Below, one piece after another: positions 1 to 9,155 of a DNA stretch of 64,000 nt. Position 1 is the stretch's first letter. Each line of letters starts with the position of its first letter. The notes beneath the pieces were generated by a model. The model searched no databases. It was not told where the DNA came from and saw only the letters and a list, made by a program, of their open reading frames with translations. The stretch comes from VRUE01 sp963702575. Its GTDB lineage: Bacteria > Actinomycetota > Thermoleophilia > Solirubrobacterales > 70-9. Location of the stretch: assembly GCA_963702575.1 (NCBI GenBank), contig CAVPCU010000006.1, positions 434,001 through 498,000 on the forward strand. Reading direction: 5' to 3'. A program made the position numbers and the translations under genes.

Positions 1-941
1 GCGCGATGGAGGTCTCCTCGCACGCGCTCGTGCTGCGGCGGGCGGACGCGATCCATTTCGACGTCGCGCTGTTCACCAACCTGACCCAGGACCACCTCGA
101 CTTCCATCGCGACATGGAGGACTACTTCCGTTCGAAGCGGCTGCTGTTCGAGATGGGGCCGCGGGTCGCCGTCGTCAACGTCGACGACGAGTACGGGCGG
201 CGGCTCGCGGGGGAGCTCGAGTGCGTCACCTTCTCCGCCGAGGGCCGCGAGGGAGCCGACCTCCGCGCCCACGACGCCTCCTTCGACGCCGCCGGATCTG
301 CGTTCACCGTATCCCTCGTCGGCGGGGAGTGGCGGGTGCGGACGCGGCTGCCGGGTGACTTCAACGTTGCCAACGCGCTCGGCGCCTTCGCCGCCGCGCT
401 GGCGCTCGGGGTCGACCCCGAGGACGCGGTGGCGGGGCTGGCCGAGGCGCCGGCGCCGCCGGGGCGGCTCGAGCCGGTCGAGGAAGGCCAGCCCTTCGCG
501 GTCCTGGTCGACTACGCGCACACCCCCGACTCGCTCGAGAACGTGCTGCGCGCGGCGCGGCGGCTGACCCGGGGGCGGGTGATCTCGGTCTTCGGCGCCG
601 GCGGCGACCGCGACCGCGGCAAGCGGCCGAAGATGGGGCGTGTGGGGGTGGGGCTCTCCGACCTGGCGGTAATCACCTCGGACAACCCACGCTCGGAGTA
701 TCCCGACGCGATCGTCGCCGAAGTGGCGGCCGGGGCCGAGGGCGGGGGTGCGGTCGAGCTCGAGGTCGACCGCCGCGAGGCGATCGCGATGGCGCTGGCG
801 GAGGCCCGGCCCGGCGACACGGTCGTGATCGCCGGCAAGGGCCACGAGCAGGGGCAGGAGCTCGAGGACGGGCGCAAGGTCCCGTTCGACGACCGCGAGG
901 TGGCCCGGGAGGAGCTGCGGAAGCTGGCCCCCCCGGCATGA
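1..941 (+). CDS. murE: UDP-MurNAc-tripeptide synthetase MurE, C-terminal part (5' end outside window)
   Basis: Adds the third amino acid to UDP-MurNAc-L-Ala-D-Glu in the cytoplasmic stage of peptidoglycan synthesis. The frame is open to the window edge. The first residues (EVSSHAL) are a motif of the central ATPase domain, so roughly the first third of the protein lies upstream, and the ATG at position 6 is an internal Met. The C-terminal domain carries DNPR within TSDNPRSEYP, the signature for meso-diaminopimelate as substrate. The stop overlaps the murF start (ATGA). First gene of a tightly packed dcw cluster. Identification is secure. Confidence 0.96.
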   Translation, partial: AMEVSSHALVLRRADAIHFDVALFTNLTQDHLDFHRDMEDYFRSKRLLFEMGPRVAVVNVDDEYGRRLAGELECVTFSAEGREGADLRAHDASFDAAGSAFTVSLVGGEWRVRTRLPGDFNVANALGAFAAALALGVDPEDAVAGLAEAPAPPGRLEPVEEGQPFAVLVDYAHTPDSLENVLRAARRLTRGRVISVFGAGGDRDRGKRPKMGRVGVGLSDLAVITSDNPRSEYPDAIVAEVAAGAEGGGAVELEVDRREAIAMALAEARPGDTVVIAGKGHEQGQELEDGRKVPFDDREVAREELRKLAPPA

Positions 942-2308
942 GGCTCGAACCCGAGGCGATCGCCGCGGCGATCGGCGCCGAGATCGTCTCCAAGGGCGCG
1001 CCCGGCTCGCCGGAGCGGGCGACGATCGACTCTGGCGCGAGCGGCGCCGGCGATCTCTTCTTCGGCCTGCGTGGCGAGCGCGTCGACGGCAGCGAGTTCG
1101 CCGCCGAGGCGCTGGCCAAGGGGGCCTGGGGCGCCGTCGTCTCGACTTCTCTGCTGAGTTCGCACTTATTGCCGCATAGCGACGATAAAGGCGAACTCAG
1201 CGAGGGGGGAGGGGGGTGGGTTTTTGCGGTGGAGGACCCGCTGGTGGCGCTGCAGGCGCTGGCGCGGGGCTGGCGCCGCGAGCTGGGCGCGCGGGTCGTC
1301 GGCGTCACCGGCTCGGTCGGCAAGACCTCGGTCAAGGACATCGCCCGGGCGCTCCTGCCCGGCCGCGTCCACGCCAACCGCGAGAATCTCAACACCGAGA
1401 TCGGGCTGCCGCTGACGGTGCTCGAAGCCCCGCTGGAGACCGAGCTGCTGGTGCTGGAGATGGCGATGCGGGGGCCGGGACAGATCGCCGAGCTGGCCGC
1501 GATCGCCGAGCCTGAGGTGGCGGTGATCACCAACGTCGGCCCGGTCCACGTCGAGCTGCTCGGCTCGGTCGAGGCGATCGCCGCCGCCAAGGCCGAGATC
1601 CTGGCGGCGCTGCCGCCCGACGGCGCCGCGGTCGTCCCGGTCGACGCCGGCGAGCTCGAGCCCCATCTCGCCGCGGCGCCGCGGCTGATCCGCTTCGGCC
1701 CCGGCGGCGACGTCGAGGCGGTCGAATCGCGGGTGCGGGAGGGAGTCACCGACGCCCTGATCGCCACGCCGGCCGGGCGCGCCCGCTTCCACTTCCCCTT
1801 CACCGAGGGCCACAACCTGGCCAACGCGCTGGCGGCGATCGGCGCCGGCGTGGCGCTCGGCGCGCCGCTCGAGGCGATGGCCGACCGCGCTGCGAACATA
1901 GGCTTCTCCAGCTTCCGGGGCGAGCGCATCGAGCTTGCCGACGGGATCGTCCTGGTGAACGACTGCTACAACGCCAACCCGGTCTCGATGCGCGCCGCGC
2001 TCGACCACCTCGCTTCGCTCGAGGGCGCGCGCCGCATCGCCGTGCTCGGCGAGATGGCCGAGCTCGGGCCGGAGGCCCCCGCCTACCACCGCGAGGTCGG
2101 CGCTCACGCCCGCGCCGCGGGGGTCGACCTGTTGGTCGGCGTCGGCGAGCCGGCGCGCGAGTACGAGCCCGACGAGCTCGTCGGGGCGCCCGAGGAGGCG
2201 GCCGAGCTGCTTGCCGCCCAGCTCGAGCCCGGCGACGCGATCCTGGTCAAGGGCTCGCGCTCGGCCGGCCTCGAGGCGGTCGCCGAGGCGCTCGGGGAGA
2301 TGCTCTGA
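938..2308 (+). CDS. murF: UDP-MurNAc-tripeptide:D-Ala-D-Ala ligase MurF
   Basis: Adds D-Ala-D-Ala to UDP-MurNAc-tripeptide to complete the pentapeptide precursor. The 456-aa product has the Mur ligase P-loop GSVGKTS near residue 128, a central domain with TNVGPVH, and the C-terminal motif NDCYNANP. It overlaps murE by 4 nt and mraY by 1 nt (TGATG), which suggests translational coupling. Odd feature: between AVVS and WVFAVEDPL (about residues 70-95) the N-terminal domain holds roughly 20 extra residues (LSSHLLPHSDDKGELS), encoded by a palindromic DNA element that is also present in ribD. Function is probably kept because the P-loop and C-terminal motifs are intact. Confidence 0.96.
   Translation: MRLEPEAIAAAIGAEIVSKGAPGSPERATIDSGASGAGDLFFGLRGERVDGSEFAAEALAKGAWGAVVSTSLLSSHLLPHSDDKGELSEGGGGWVFAVEDPLVALQALARGWRRELGARVVGVTGSVGKTSVKDIARALLPGRVHANRENLNTEIGLPLTVLEAPLETELLVLEMAMRGPGQIAELAAIAEPEVAVITNVGPVHVELLGSVEAIAAAKAEILAALPPDGAAVVPVDAGELEPHLAAAPRLIRFGPGGDVEAVESRVREGVTDALIATPAGRARFHFPFTEGHNLANALAAIGAGVALGAPLEAMADRAANIGFSSFRGERIELADGIVLVNDCYNANPVSMRAALDHLASLEGARRIAVLGEMAELGPEAPAYHREVGAHARAAGVDLLVGVGEPAREYEPDELVGAPEEAAELLAAQLEPGDAILVKGSRSAGLEAVAEALGEML
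1153..1201 (+). repeat. Intragenic palindromic element in murF, copy 1
   Basis: GCTGAGTTCGC (1153-1163) pairs perfectly with GCGAACTCAGC (1191-1201). An inner TTAT/ATAA pair lies at 1166-1169 and 1185-1188. The first 17 nt, GCTGAGTTCGCACTTAT, are identical to a stretch in ribD (54729-54745), and ATAGCGACGA also recurs at the same relative place. Both copies are read in the same frame (LSSHL...SD), and the insert adds about 20 residues to the MurF N-terminal domain. Confidence 0.85.
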
Positions 2309-3282
2309 TGGGCGAGGTGCTGATCGCCGGGATGGCGGCGATGCTGATCTGCATCTTCCTCGGGCCGAAGTTCATCGAGTACCTGCGGGTGAAGGAGTTC
2401 GGCCAGCACATCCGCGAGGACGGGCCGCAGGAGCACCACGCGAAGGCCGGCACGCCGACGATGGGCGGGCTGATCGTCTTCGCCGCGATCTGCGTCCCCT
2501 ACCTCGTCCTCTCCGACCGCGACGCGCAGAGCCTCGCCGTCTTCGGCGTCGCCCTCGGCTGCGCCGGGCTCGGCTTCGCCGACGACTTCATCAAGATCGT
2601 CAAACGCCGCTCGCTCGGCCTCTCGGCGCGCTGGAAGCTCGCCGGCCAGCTGATTCTCGCGCTGGGCCTCTGGTGGGTCGCGCGCCACGAGGTCGGCCTC
2701 GAGCCGACCCTCTACTTCCGCATCGGCGACGGCAGCATCGACCTCGGCCCGGTCCTCTACTTCGTCCTCGTCTTCCTCGTCATCGCCGGCACCTCCAACG
2801 GGGTCAACCTGACCGACGGCCTCGACGGCCTCGCCGCCGGCTCCTGCGCGATCGTCCTCCTCGCCTACACCGCGATCGCCTTCGTCACCAACGAGCAGCA
2901 GAACCTGGCGCTTCTCTCCGCCTGCCTGGTCGGCGGCTGCATCGGCTTCCTCTGGTTCAACGCCTTCCCCGCCTCGATCTTCATGGGCGACACCGGCTCG
3001 CTCGGCCTCGGCGGCGCGATCGGCGCGCTGGCGGTGATGACCCAGACCGAGGTGCTGCTGATCATCATCGGCGGCATCTTCGTGATCGAGGCGCTCTCGG
3101 TCGCGGTCCAGGTCTTCGCCTTCAAGACCTTCCGCCGCCGCGTCCTGCTGATGGCGCCGTTGCACCACCACTTCGAGATGATGGCCTGGTCGGAGACCAA
3201 GATCATGCTCCGCTTCTGGATCATCGCCGCCGTCTGCTCGGGCATCGGCTTCACCCTGTACCAGCAGTCGATCGGTCGGTAG
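2308..3282 (+). CDS. mraY: Phospho-MurNAc-pentapeptide translocase MraY
   Basis: Integral membrane enzyme that moves phospho-MurNAc-pentapeptide onto undecaprenyl phosphate to make lipid I. The 324-aa product shows about ten hydrophobic segments. It has the family motifs GFADDFIK (metal-binding aspartates), NLTDGLDGLAAG and APLHHHFE. Start ATG overlaps the murF stop by one base. The following gap before murD (3283-3322, 40 nt) is the longest break in this part of the cluster and shows no clear promoter. Confidence 0.97.
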   Translation: MGEVLIAGMAAMLICIFLGPKFIEYLRVKEFGQHIREDGPQEHHAKAGTPTMGGLIVFAAICVPYLVLSDRDAQSLAVFGVALGCAGLGFADDFIKIVKRRSLGLSARWKLAGQLILALGLWWVARHEVGLEPTLYFRIGDGSIDLGPVLYFVLVFLVIAGTSNGVNLTDGLDGLAAGSCAIVLLAYTAIAFVTNEQQNLALLSACLVGGCIGFLWFNAFPASIFMGDTGSLGLGGAIGALAVMTQTEVLLIIIGGIFVIEALSVAVQVFAFKTFRRRVLLMAPLHHHFEMMAWSETKIMLRFWIIAAVCSGIGFTLYQQSIGR

Positions 3283-3322
3283 CTCGACAGGTCCGGCCGA
3301 GCGCGGCGCGAAGCTATCGGGG

Positions 3323-4687
3323 ATGAGCGCGCCGCCCAGGAAGCCTCGCCCCGAGCTGCCCAAGGGTCCTTACCTGGTCGTGGGGCTGGCGCGGTCGGGG
3401 CAGGCCGCGGCGCGGATGCTGGCCGCTCGGGGGGAGGTCGTGCGGGGGGTCGATTCGGGGCATCCGGACGGCGCGGCAGGGCTGGAGGGGGAGGGCGTCG
3501 AAGTTGTCCTGGATACGGATGGATTGGCTCTGCTCGAGGGGATACGGACGGTCGTCAAGAGCCCGGGAGTTCCCCGGGAGGCGCCGGTGATCGCAGCCGC
3601 GCTGGAGCGCGGCATCGACGTCCTCGGCGAGCTCGAGCTGGCCTGGCGGGCGATCCCCAACCGGTTCCTCGCCGTCACCGGGACCAACGGCAAGACGACG
3701 ACGGTCGAGCTGCTCGGACACCTGTACCGGGCCGCCGGCGAGCCGGTCGCCGTCGCCGGCAACGTCGGCACGCCGCTCTCCTCGCTTGCGGGGGAGGTCG
3801 ACCCCGCCGCCACCGTCGTCTGCGAGGCGTCGAGCTTCCAGCTCGAGGACACGGTCGCCTTCGCGCCGGAGTGCGCCGTCTTCCTCAACCTCGCGCCCGA
3901 CCACCTCGACCGCCACGCCACCCTCGAGGAGTACCTGACGGCGAAGCTGCGGATCTTCGCCAACCAGGGCAACGACGACCTCGCCGTCTACGACGCCGAC
4001 GAGCCGGGGCTGGCCGGGGTCGACCTCGGCGGCTGCGCCCGCCGCGTCTCCTTCTGCCGCGGCGCCGGCCCCGACTGCGAGGTCGCCCTCGCCGGGGGCA
4101 CCGTCTACTACGACGACTCGCCGCTGATCGGCGTCGAGGAGCTCGGCCTGTTCGGCGAGCACAACGTCGCCAACGCGATGGCCGCGGCCGCCGCGGCGCT
4201 CTCGATGGGGCTCGACCGCGACGCGGTGCGCGAGGGCCTGCGCAGCTTCGCCGGCGTGCCGCACCGGCTCGAGCAGGTGGCCGAGATCGGCGGCGTGCGC
4301 TTCGTCAACGACTCGAAGGCGACCAACGTCGCCTCGGCGACGGTCGGCCTGCGTGCATTCGAGGGAGGCGTCCACGCGATCCTCGGCGGCAGCGAGAAGG
4401 ACGAGCCCTTCGCGCCCCTGCTCGACCCGGTGCGGGAGCGCTGCGTCGCCTGCTACCTGTTCGGCGCCTCCGCCGACCGCCTCGCCGCCGAGCTGGCACC
4501 CGTCCTCGAAGACGGCGTCGAGCTGCACCATTGCGCCGGCCTCGAGGACGCCGCGCGCCGCGCCGCCGCCGCGGCGGCGGCGGGCGAGGTCGTCCTGCTC
4601 TCGCCCGCCTGCGCCAGCTTCGACGCCTTCGAGAACTTCGAAGCGCGGGGCGAGGCGTTTCGCCGGATAGTCGAGGGGCTGCGATGA
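3323..4687 (+). CDS. murD: UDP-MurNAc-L-alanine:D-glutamate ligase MurD
   Basis: ATP-dependent addition of D-Glu to UDP-MurNAc-L-Ala in the cytoplasm. The 454-aa product has an N-terminal Rossmann-like domain (VVGLARSGQAAARML), the ATP-binding loop GTNGKTTT near residue 117 and the C-terminal Mur ligase domain with NDSKATN and LSPACASFDAFENFEARG. The start is preceded by GGGG rather than a full Shine-Dalgarno sequence. The stop overlaps the ftsW start (ATGA). Confidence 0.97.
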   Translation: MSAPPRKPRPELPKGPYLVVGLARSGQAAARMLAARGEVVRGVDSGHPDGAAGLEGEGVEVVLDTDGLALLEGIRTVVKSPGVPREAPVIAAALERGIDVLGELELAWRAIPNRFLAVTGTNGKTTTVELLGHLYRAAGEPVAVAGNVGTPLSSLAGEVDPAATVVCEASSFQLEDTVAFAPECAVFLNLAPDHLDRHATLEEYLTAKLRIFANQGNDDLAVYDADEPGLAGVDLGGCARRVSFCRGAGPDCEVALAGGTVYYDDSPLIGVEELGLFGEHNVANAMAAAAAALSMGLDRDAVREGLRSFAGVPHRLEQVAEIGGVRFVNDSKATNVASATVGLRAFEGGVHAILGGSEKDEPFAPLLDPVRERCVACYLFGASADRLAAELAPVLEDGVELHHCAGLEDAARRAAAAAAAGEVVLLSPACASFDAFENFEARGEAFRRIVEGLR

Positions 4688-6009
4688 AATCGCCGAAATC
4701 GCGGAAGGCGCGAAAGGGCGGCCGCAAGGCCAAATCGACGAAGCGCAGCGCCCGCGCCGCCAAGCTTCCGGCCGAGTACAACATGCTGCTGACGGCGACG
4801 CTCTGCCTGCTCGCCTTCGGCGCGGTAATGGTCTTCTCCGCCAGCTCGACCACCCGCATCCTCAGCAACGGCGGCCTCTCCGACAGCGCCTTCTACCTCA
4901 AGCGCACGCTGATCTTCGGCGCCTTCGGCCTGGCCGTGATGCACGTCGTCGCCCGTCACGGGCTGGTCACGATCCGCCGCCTCACGCCGGCGATCCTCGG
5001 CGTCTCGCTTTTCCTCCTCTTCGCCGTGCTCTTCGCCGGCAGCAGCGTCAACGGGGCCAGCCGCTGGATCGGTCCCAGCGCGCTCCAGTTCCAGCCCTCC
5101 GAGCTGGCCAAGGTGGCGCTGATCCTCTACGGCGCCGATCTGCTGGCGCGCAAGCCGAAACGGGCGCGGACGATTAAGGGATTGACGCCGTTCCTGCTCG
5201 TCGTTGGCTTCGCCGCTGTCCTGATCGTGGTCGAGCCCGACATGGGCACGGCGATGGTCGTCGCCTTCGCCGTCGCCGCGACCCTGGTCGCGGCCGGGAT
5301 GCGCCTCCGCGACCTGGCGCTGATCGGCGGCGCGCTGGCCGTCTTCGCCCTGCTGATGACCGTGGTCGAGCCCTACCGGATGGAACGCCTGACCGGCTTC
5401 CTGCATCCCGGCTCCAACCCCACCGGCGCGGGCTTCCAGGCGGCGCAGGCGAAGATCGCGCTCGGCTCGGGCGGGATCTTCGGCGTCGGCATCGGCAACG
5501 GCACCGCAAAGGCGGGATTCCTGCCCGAGGCGCACACCGACATGATCTCGGCCGTGATCGGCGAGGAGCTGGGCATGGTCGGCATCCTTGGCGTCGTCGG
5601 CCTCTTCGCGCTCTTCGGCTACGCCGGCCTGCAGGTGGCGAAGAAAGCCAAGGACAGCTACGGCAAGCTGCTCGTCGCCGGCCTCACCTCGCTGATCCTC
5701 GTCCAGGCGACGATCAACCTCTTCGCCGTGATGGGCCTGGCGCCGCTGACCGGGGTGCCGCTGCCCTTCGTCTCCTACGGCAACAGCAGCCTGCTGGCGG
5801 CGCTCTTCGCCGTCGGCCTGATCCTCAACGTCGCCCGCGGGGGGACCGCCAGCGCTGGCAAACTGCGCGTCGTCGAGGGCGGCCGGGCGCCGGCACGCGG
5901 AAGGAGTCGATCGAGCAGTGCCAAACGGGCCAAGAGTGGTGGTGGCAGCCGGGGGAACGGCCGGTCACGTCGTGCCGGCCATGGCGGTCGCCGCCGAGCT
6001 GCTGGCTAG
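4684..6009 (+). CDS. ftsW: Lipid II polymerase FtsW (SEDS family)
   Basis: Septal peptidoglycan glycosyltransferase of the SEDS family. The 441-aa product has about ten membrane segments starting near residue 36. Conserved loops include RWIGPSALQFQPSELAK, VEPDMGTAMV and LPFVSYGNSS. The first 35 residues are very basic (Lys/Arg-rich cytosolic tail). The C-terminal tail is also basic and Ser/Gly-rich, and it overlaps the start of murG by 92 nt in another frame. The start at 4684 is fixed by the ATGA overlap with murD. The frame remains open upstream, but that part is out-of-frame murD. Confidence 0.95.
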   Translation: MKSPKSRKARKGGRKAKSTKRSARAAKLPAEYNMLLTATLCLLAFGAVMVFSASSTTRILSNGGLSDSAFYLKRTLIFGAFGLAVMHVVARHGLVTIRRLTPAILGVSLFLLFAVLFAGSSVNGASRWIGPSALQFQPSELAKVALILYGADLLARKPKRARTIKGLTPFLLVVGFAAVLIVVEPDMGTAMVVAFAVAATLVAAGMRLRDLALIGGALAVFALLMTVVEPYRMERLTGFLHPGSNPTGAGFQAAQAKIALGSGGIFGVGIGNGTAKAGFLPEAHTDMISAVIGEELGMVGILGVVGLFALFGYAGLQVAKKAKDSYGKLLVAGLTSLILVQATINLFAVMGLAPLTGVPLPFVSYGNSSLLAALFAVGLILNVARGGTASAGKLRVVEGGRAPARGRSRSSSAKRAKSGGGSRGNGRSRRAGHGGRRRAAG

Positions 6010-7006
6010 CGGCGCCGAGGTCTCCTTCCTCGGCGCGCGCGGTCGGATCGAGGCCGAGCTCGTGCCGGCCGCCGGCTATGAGATCGACCTCGTGCGGGTG
6101 CGCGGGATCGACCGCCGTAACCCCCTGCGAGCCGCGCTGGCGGCGGTCGAGGCGATGGCCGCGGCCGGTGGGGCGCTGCGCGCGCTCCGCCACCGCCGGG
6201 CCGACGTGGTCATGGGCGGCGGCGGCTTCGTCGCCGGGCCCGCCGGCCTCGCCGCGGTGCTGCGCCGGACGCCGCTCGTCCTCACCGAGGCCGACAGCCA
6301 CCTCGGCCTCGCCAACCGCCTGCTCGCCGGGCGGGCGCGCCGGGTCTGCCTCGCCTTCCCGATCGCCGGCCGGGAAGGCGGGCGCTACGAGGTGACCGGG
6401 CGGCCTGTGCCGGCCGCGGTGCTCGGCGCCGACCGCGACGCGGCCCGGGCGCGTTTCGGGATCGCGGCCGGCGAGAGCTGCCTACTGGTCATGGGCGGCA
6501 GCCAGGGGGCGCGCTCGATCAACGAGGGCGCGATCGAGGCCTTCGCCGGGCGCCCCGGGCGCGGGTTCCACGTCGTCCACCTCTCCGGCCGGCGCGACTT
6601 CGGGGCGCTCGAGGACCGCCTCGCGGCCGCCCCGCACCGCGAGCGCTACACCCTGCTGGCCTACGAGCCCGATCTCGGCGAGTGCCTCGCCGCCTGCGAC
6701 CTCGTCCTCGGCCGCTCGGGTGGCTCGATCTTCGAGCTGACCGCGGCCGGGCGCCCGGCGATCCTCGTCCCCTATCCGCACGCCGCCGCCGGCCACCAGG
6801 AGGGAAACGCCGCCTGGATGGTCGAGGCCGGCGCCGCGACCGCGATCCCCGACGCCGAGCTGAGCGCCGAGCGGCTCGCCGCCGAGGTCTCGGCCACGCT
6901 CGGCGATCGGCCGCGGTTGAGCGCGATGGCGGCGGCCTCGGCGGCGCTGGCGATGCCCGACGCCGCCCGCCGCATCGCTGATGTCATCCTGGAGGCCGCC
7001 GCGTGA
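5918..7006 (+). CDS. murG: UDP-GlcNAc:lipid I GlcNAc transferase MurG
   Basis: Peripheral membrane GT-B enzyme (GT28) that converts lipid I to lipid II. The 362-aa product has GGTAGHVVPAM at the N-terminus, GGSQGARSIN at the start of the C-terminal domain, and the donor site LGRSGGSIFELTAAGRPA followed by PYPHAAAGHQ. The start is GTG, with GGAAGGAG about 10 nt upstream and inside the ftsW 3' end. The stop overlaps murC as GTGA. Confidence 0.96.
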   Translation: MPNGPRVVVAAGGTAGHVVPAMAVAAELLASGAEVSFLGARGRIEAELVPAAGYEIDLVRVRGIDRRNPLRAALAAVEAMAAAGGALRALRHRRADVVMGGGGFVAGPAGLAAVLRRTPLVLTEADSHLGLANRLLAGRARRVCLAFPIAGREGGRYEVTGRPVPAAVLGADRDAARARFGIAAGESCLLVMGGSQGARSINEGAIEAFAGRPGRGFHVVHLSGRRDFGALEDRLAAAPHRERYTLLAYEPDLGECLAACDLVLGRSGGSIFELTAAGRPAILVPYPHAAAGHQEGNAAWMVEAGAATAIPDAELSAERLAAEVSATLGDRPRLSAMAAASAALAMPDAARRIADVILEAAA

Positions 7007-8256
7007 CCGGCTGGGGAGGGCGGCGGCTGCACTTCGTCGGCATCGGCGGGGCGGGGATGAGCGGGTTGGCGCTCGTCTGCCGCGATCTGGGCGCGGCGGT
7101 TACCGGGAGCGATCGGGCCGAGTCCTCTTATATGGAGCGCCTGCGGGCGGCCGGAATCGAGCCGGCCGTCGGCCACGACGCCGGCAACCTGCCGGAGGAC
7201 TGCGAGGTGGTCGTCTCGACCGCGATCGGCGACGACAATCCCGAGCTGGCCCTGGCCCGCGAGCGGGGCTGCCCGGTCCTGCACCGGGGCGAGCTGCTCG
7301 CCCAGCTCTGCGCCGAGAAGCGACTGATCGCAGTCGCCGGCACCCACGGCAAGACCACCACGACGGCGATGCTGGCCTGGGCGCTGCGGGCGCTTGGCGC
7401 CGACCCAGCCTTCTTCGTCGGCGGCGAGGTGCCGGGCCTGGGGCCCGAAGGCGGCGTCGCCAACGCCGGCTGGGGGACGGGGGAGTGGGCCGTGGCCGAG
7501 GCCGACGAGAGCGACGCCAGCTTCCTCCGCCTGGAGCCCGAGATCGCCGTCGTCACCAACATCGAGATGGACCATCACTCGCGCTGGGGCTCGGTCGCCG
7601 AGTTGCGCGCCGCCTTCGAGGAGTTCGCGGCGAAGGCGGACGCCGTCGCCGATCCGGCCGGTGTCGACGTCGGGATCGAGCTGGCGATCCCGGGCGAGCA
7701 CAACGTCCTCAACGCCCGCGCCGCCATCGCCGCGGCGGCGCTGGCCGGCTTCGACCCGGACGAGGCGGCGAAAGCACTCGCCGACTTCCCCGGGGTGCAC
7801 CGCCGGCTCGAGCTGAAGGACGAACGGGGCGGCTCCCGCATATACGACGACTACGCCCACCACCCGACCGAGGTCCGCGCCGCGCTGGCGGCGCTGCGCG
7901 ATCTGTCACCGGACCGCCTGATCGCCGTCTTCCAGCCGCACCTCTACTCGCGCACCAAGGCCTTCGCCGAGCAGTTCGGCGCCGCCCTGGCGGCGGCCGA
8001 CGAGGTCGCCGTGCTCGATGTCTACCCCGCGCGGGAGGAGCCGGTCGGCGAGCTGGCGGGGGTCAGCGGCCTCGACGTCGCCCGCGCCGCGGCGGACCGC
8101 ATGGGGGGGAGGAGGGTGCTCTGGACGCCGACGATCGAGGCTGCGCAGCGAGCGCTCGGGGAGCGCCTTGGCGAGGGCGACATCCTCGTCACGATCGGCG
8201 CCGGCGACGTCTTCAGGGTGGGCGAGGCGCTGATCGCCGGCGAGGAGGTGAGATGA
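7003..8256 (+). CDS. murC: UDP-MurNAc:L-alanine ligase MurC
   Basis: Adds L-Ala to UDP-MurNAc, the first step of stem-peptide assembly. The 417-aa protein (shorter than the usual 450-480) starts with the nucleotide-binding motif HFVGIGGAGMSGLA. It has the P-loop GTHGKTTTTAM near residue 113, EADESDASFL, and the C-terminal YDDYAHHPTE. The GTG start overlaps the murG stop (GTGA), and its own stop overlaps murB (ATGA). Confidence 0.96.
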   Translation: MTGWGGRRLHFVGIGGAGMSGLALVCRDLGAAVTGSDRAESSYMERLRAAGIEPAVGHDAGNLPEDCEVVVSTAIGDDNPELALARERGCPVLHRGELLAQLCAEKRLIAVAGTHGKTTTTAMLAWALRALGADPAFFVGGEVPGLGPEGGVANAGWGTGEWAVAEADESDASFLRLEPEIAVVTNIEMDHHSRWGSVAELRAAFEEFAAKADAVADPAGVDVGIELAIPGEHNVLNARAAIAAAALAGFDPDEAAKALADFPGVHRRLELKDERGGSRIYDDYAHHPTEVRAALAALRDLSPDRLIAVFQPHLYSRTKAFAEQFGAALAAADEVAVLDVYPAREEPVGELAGVSGLDVARAAADRMGGRRVLWTPTIEAAQRALGERLGEGDILVTIGAGDVFRVGEALIAGEEVR

Positions 8257-9155
8257 CCGCTGCTCCGTCCGGAGTCGAGCGCGACTATCCGCTCGAGCGC
8301 CTGACCACGGTGCGCACCGGCGGCGCCGCCGAGTGGTTCGGCCGGCCCGCCAGCGAGAAGCGGTTGGCCGAGCTGCTCGCCTGGGCCGCCGCCGAGGGCA
8401 TGGCGATCGGCGTCGTCGGCTCGGGGTCGAACCTGCTGATCGCCGACGACGGTTTCCGCGGCCTGGCGCTGAAGCTCGCCGGCGAGCTGGCCGGAGTCGA
8501 GCGCGAGGGGGAGAGGCTGCTCTGCGGCGGCGGCGCGCGGCTGCCCTCGGCCGCGGCGAAAGCCGCCGGGTGGGGGTTGGCCGGGATCGAGTTCGGCGTC
8601 AACATCCCCGGCACCGTCGGCGGCGCGGTGAAGATGAACGCCAACGCATACGGCGGCGAGCTGGCCCGGGTGCTGGAGTGGGTCGACGTCTGCACGCCCG
8701 CCGGCGGCGAACGCCGGTCTCCCGAGAGCCTCGAGTTCGCCTACCGAAGCTCCAACCTCGGGCCGGGCGAGATCGTCGCACTGGCGTGCTTCCGGCTCGA
8801 GCCCGGCGAGCCGCGCGAGATCAAGGCGACCATGGCCTCGATGCGCGAGCGCCGCCACGAGGCGCAGCCCTCGGGGATCAAGACCTTCGGCTCGACCTTC
8901 AAGAACCCCACCGGCGAGCGCACCGCGGGGCAGCTGCTCGAGGCGGCCGGCTGCCGCGGCCTGCAGATCGGCGGCGCCCGCTTCTCGCCGAAGCACGCCA
9001 ACTTCGTCGAGAACGCCGGCGGGGCGAGCACCGCCGACGTGCTCGAGCTGATGGCCGAGGGCCGCCGCCGCGTGCACCAGCGCTTCGACGTCGTGCTCGA
9101 GCCGGAGGTGCAGATCCTCGGCGAGGTGAGCTGGCCCGAGGGCTGGGAGCTGTGA
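8253..9155 (+). CDS. murB: UDP-N-acetylenolpyruvoylglucosamine reductase MurB
   Basis: FAD/NADPH enzyme that reduces UDP-GlcNAc-enolpyruvate to UDP-MurNAc. The 300-aa product begins with YPLERLTTVRTGGAAEWF, followed by VVGSGSNLL and GVNIPGTVGGAVKMNANAYG (FAD site). The catalytic segment GSTFKNP lies near residue 213 and HANFVEN near residue 250. The frame is open far upstream, but the ATG at 8253, overlapping the murC stop, gives the normal N-terminus. Confidence 0.96.
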   Translation: MTAAPSGVERDYPLERLTTVRTGGAAEWFGRPASEKRLAELLAWAAAEGMAIGVVGSGSNLLIADDGFRGLALKLAGELAGVEREGERLLCGGGARLPSAAAKAAGWGLAGIEFGVNIPGTVGGAVKMNANAYGGELARVLEWVDVCTPAGGERRSPESLEFAYRSSNLGPGEIVALACFRLEPGEPREIKATMASMRERRHEAQPSGIKTFGSTFKNPTGERTAGQLLEAAGCRGLQIGGARFSPKHANFVENAGGASTADVLELMAEGRRRVHQRFDVVLEPEVQILGEVSWPEGWEL

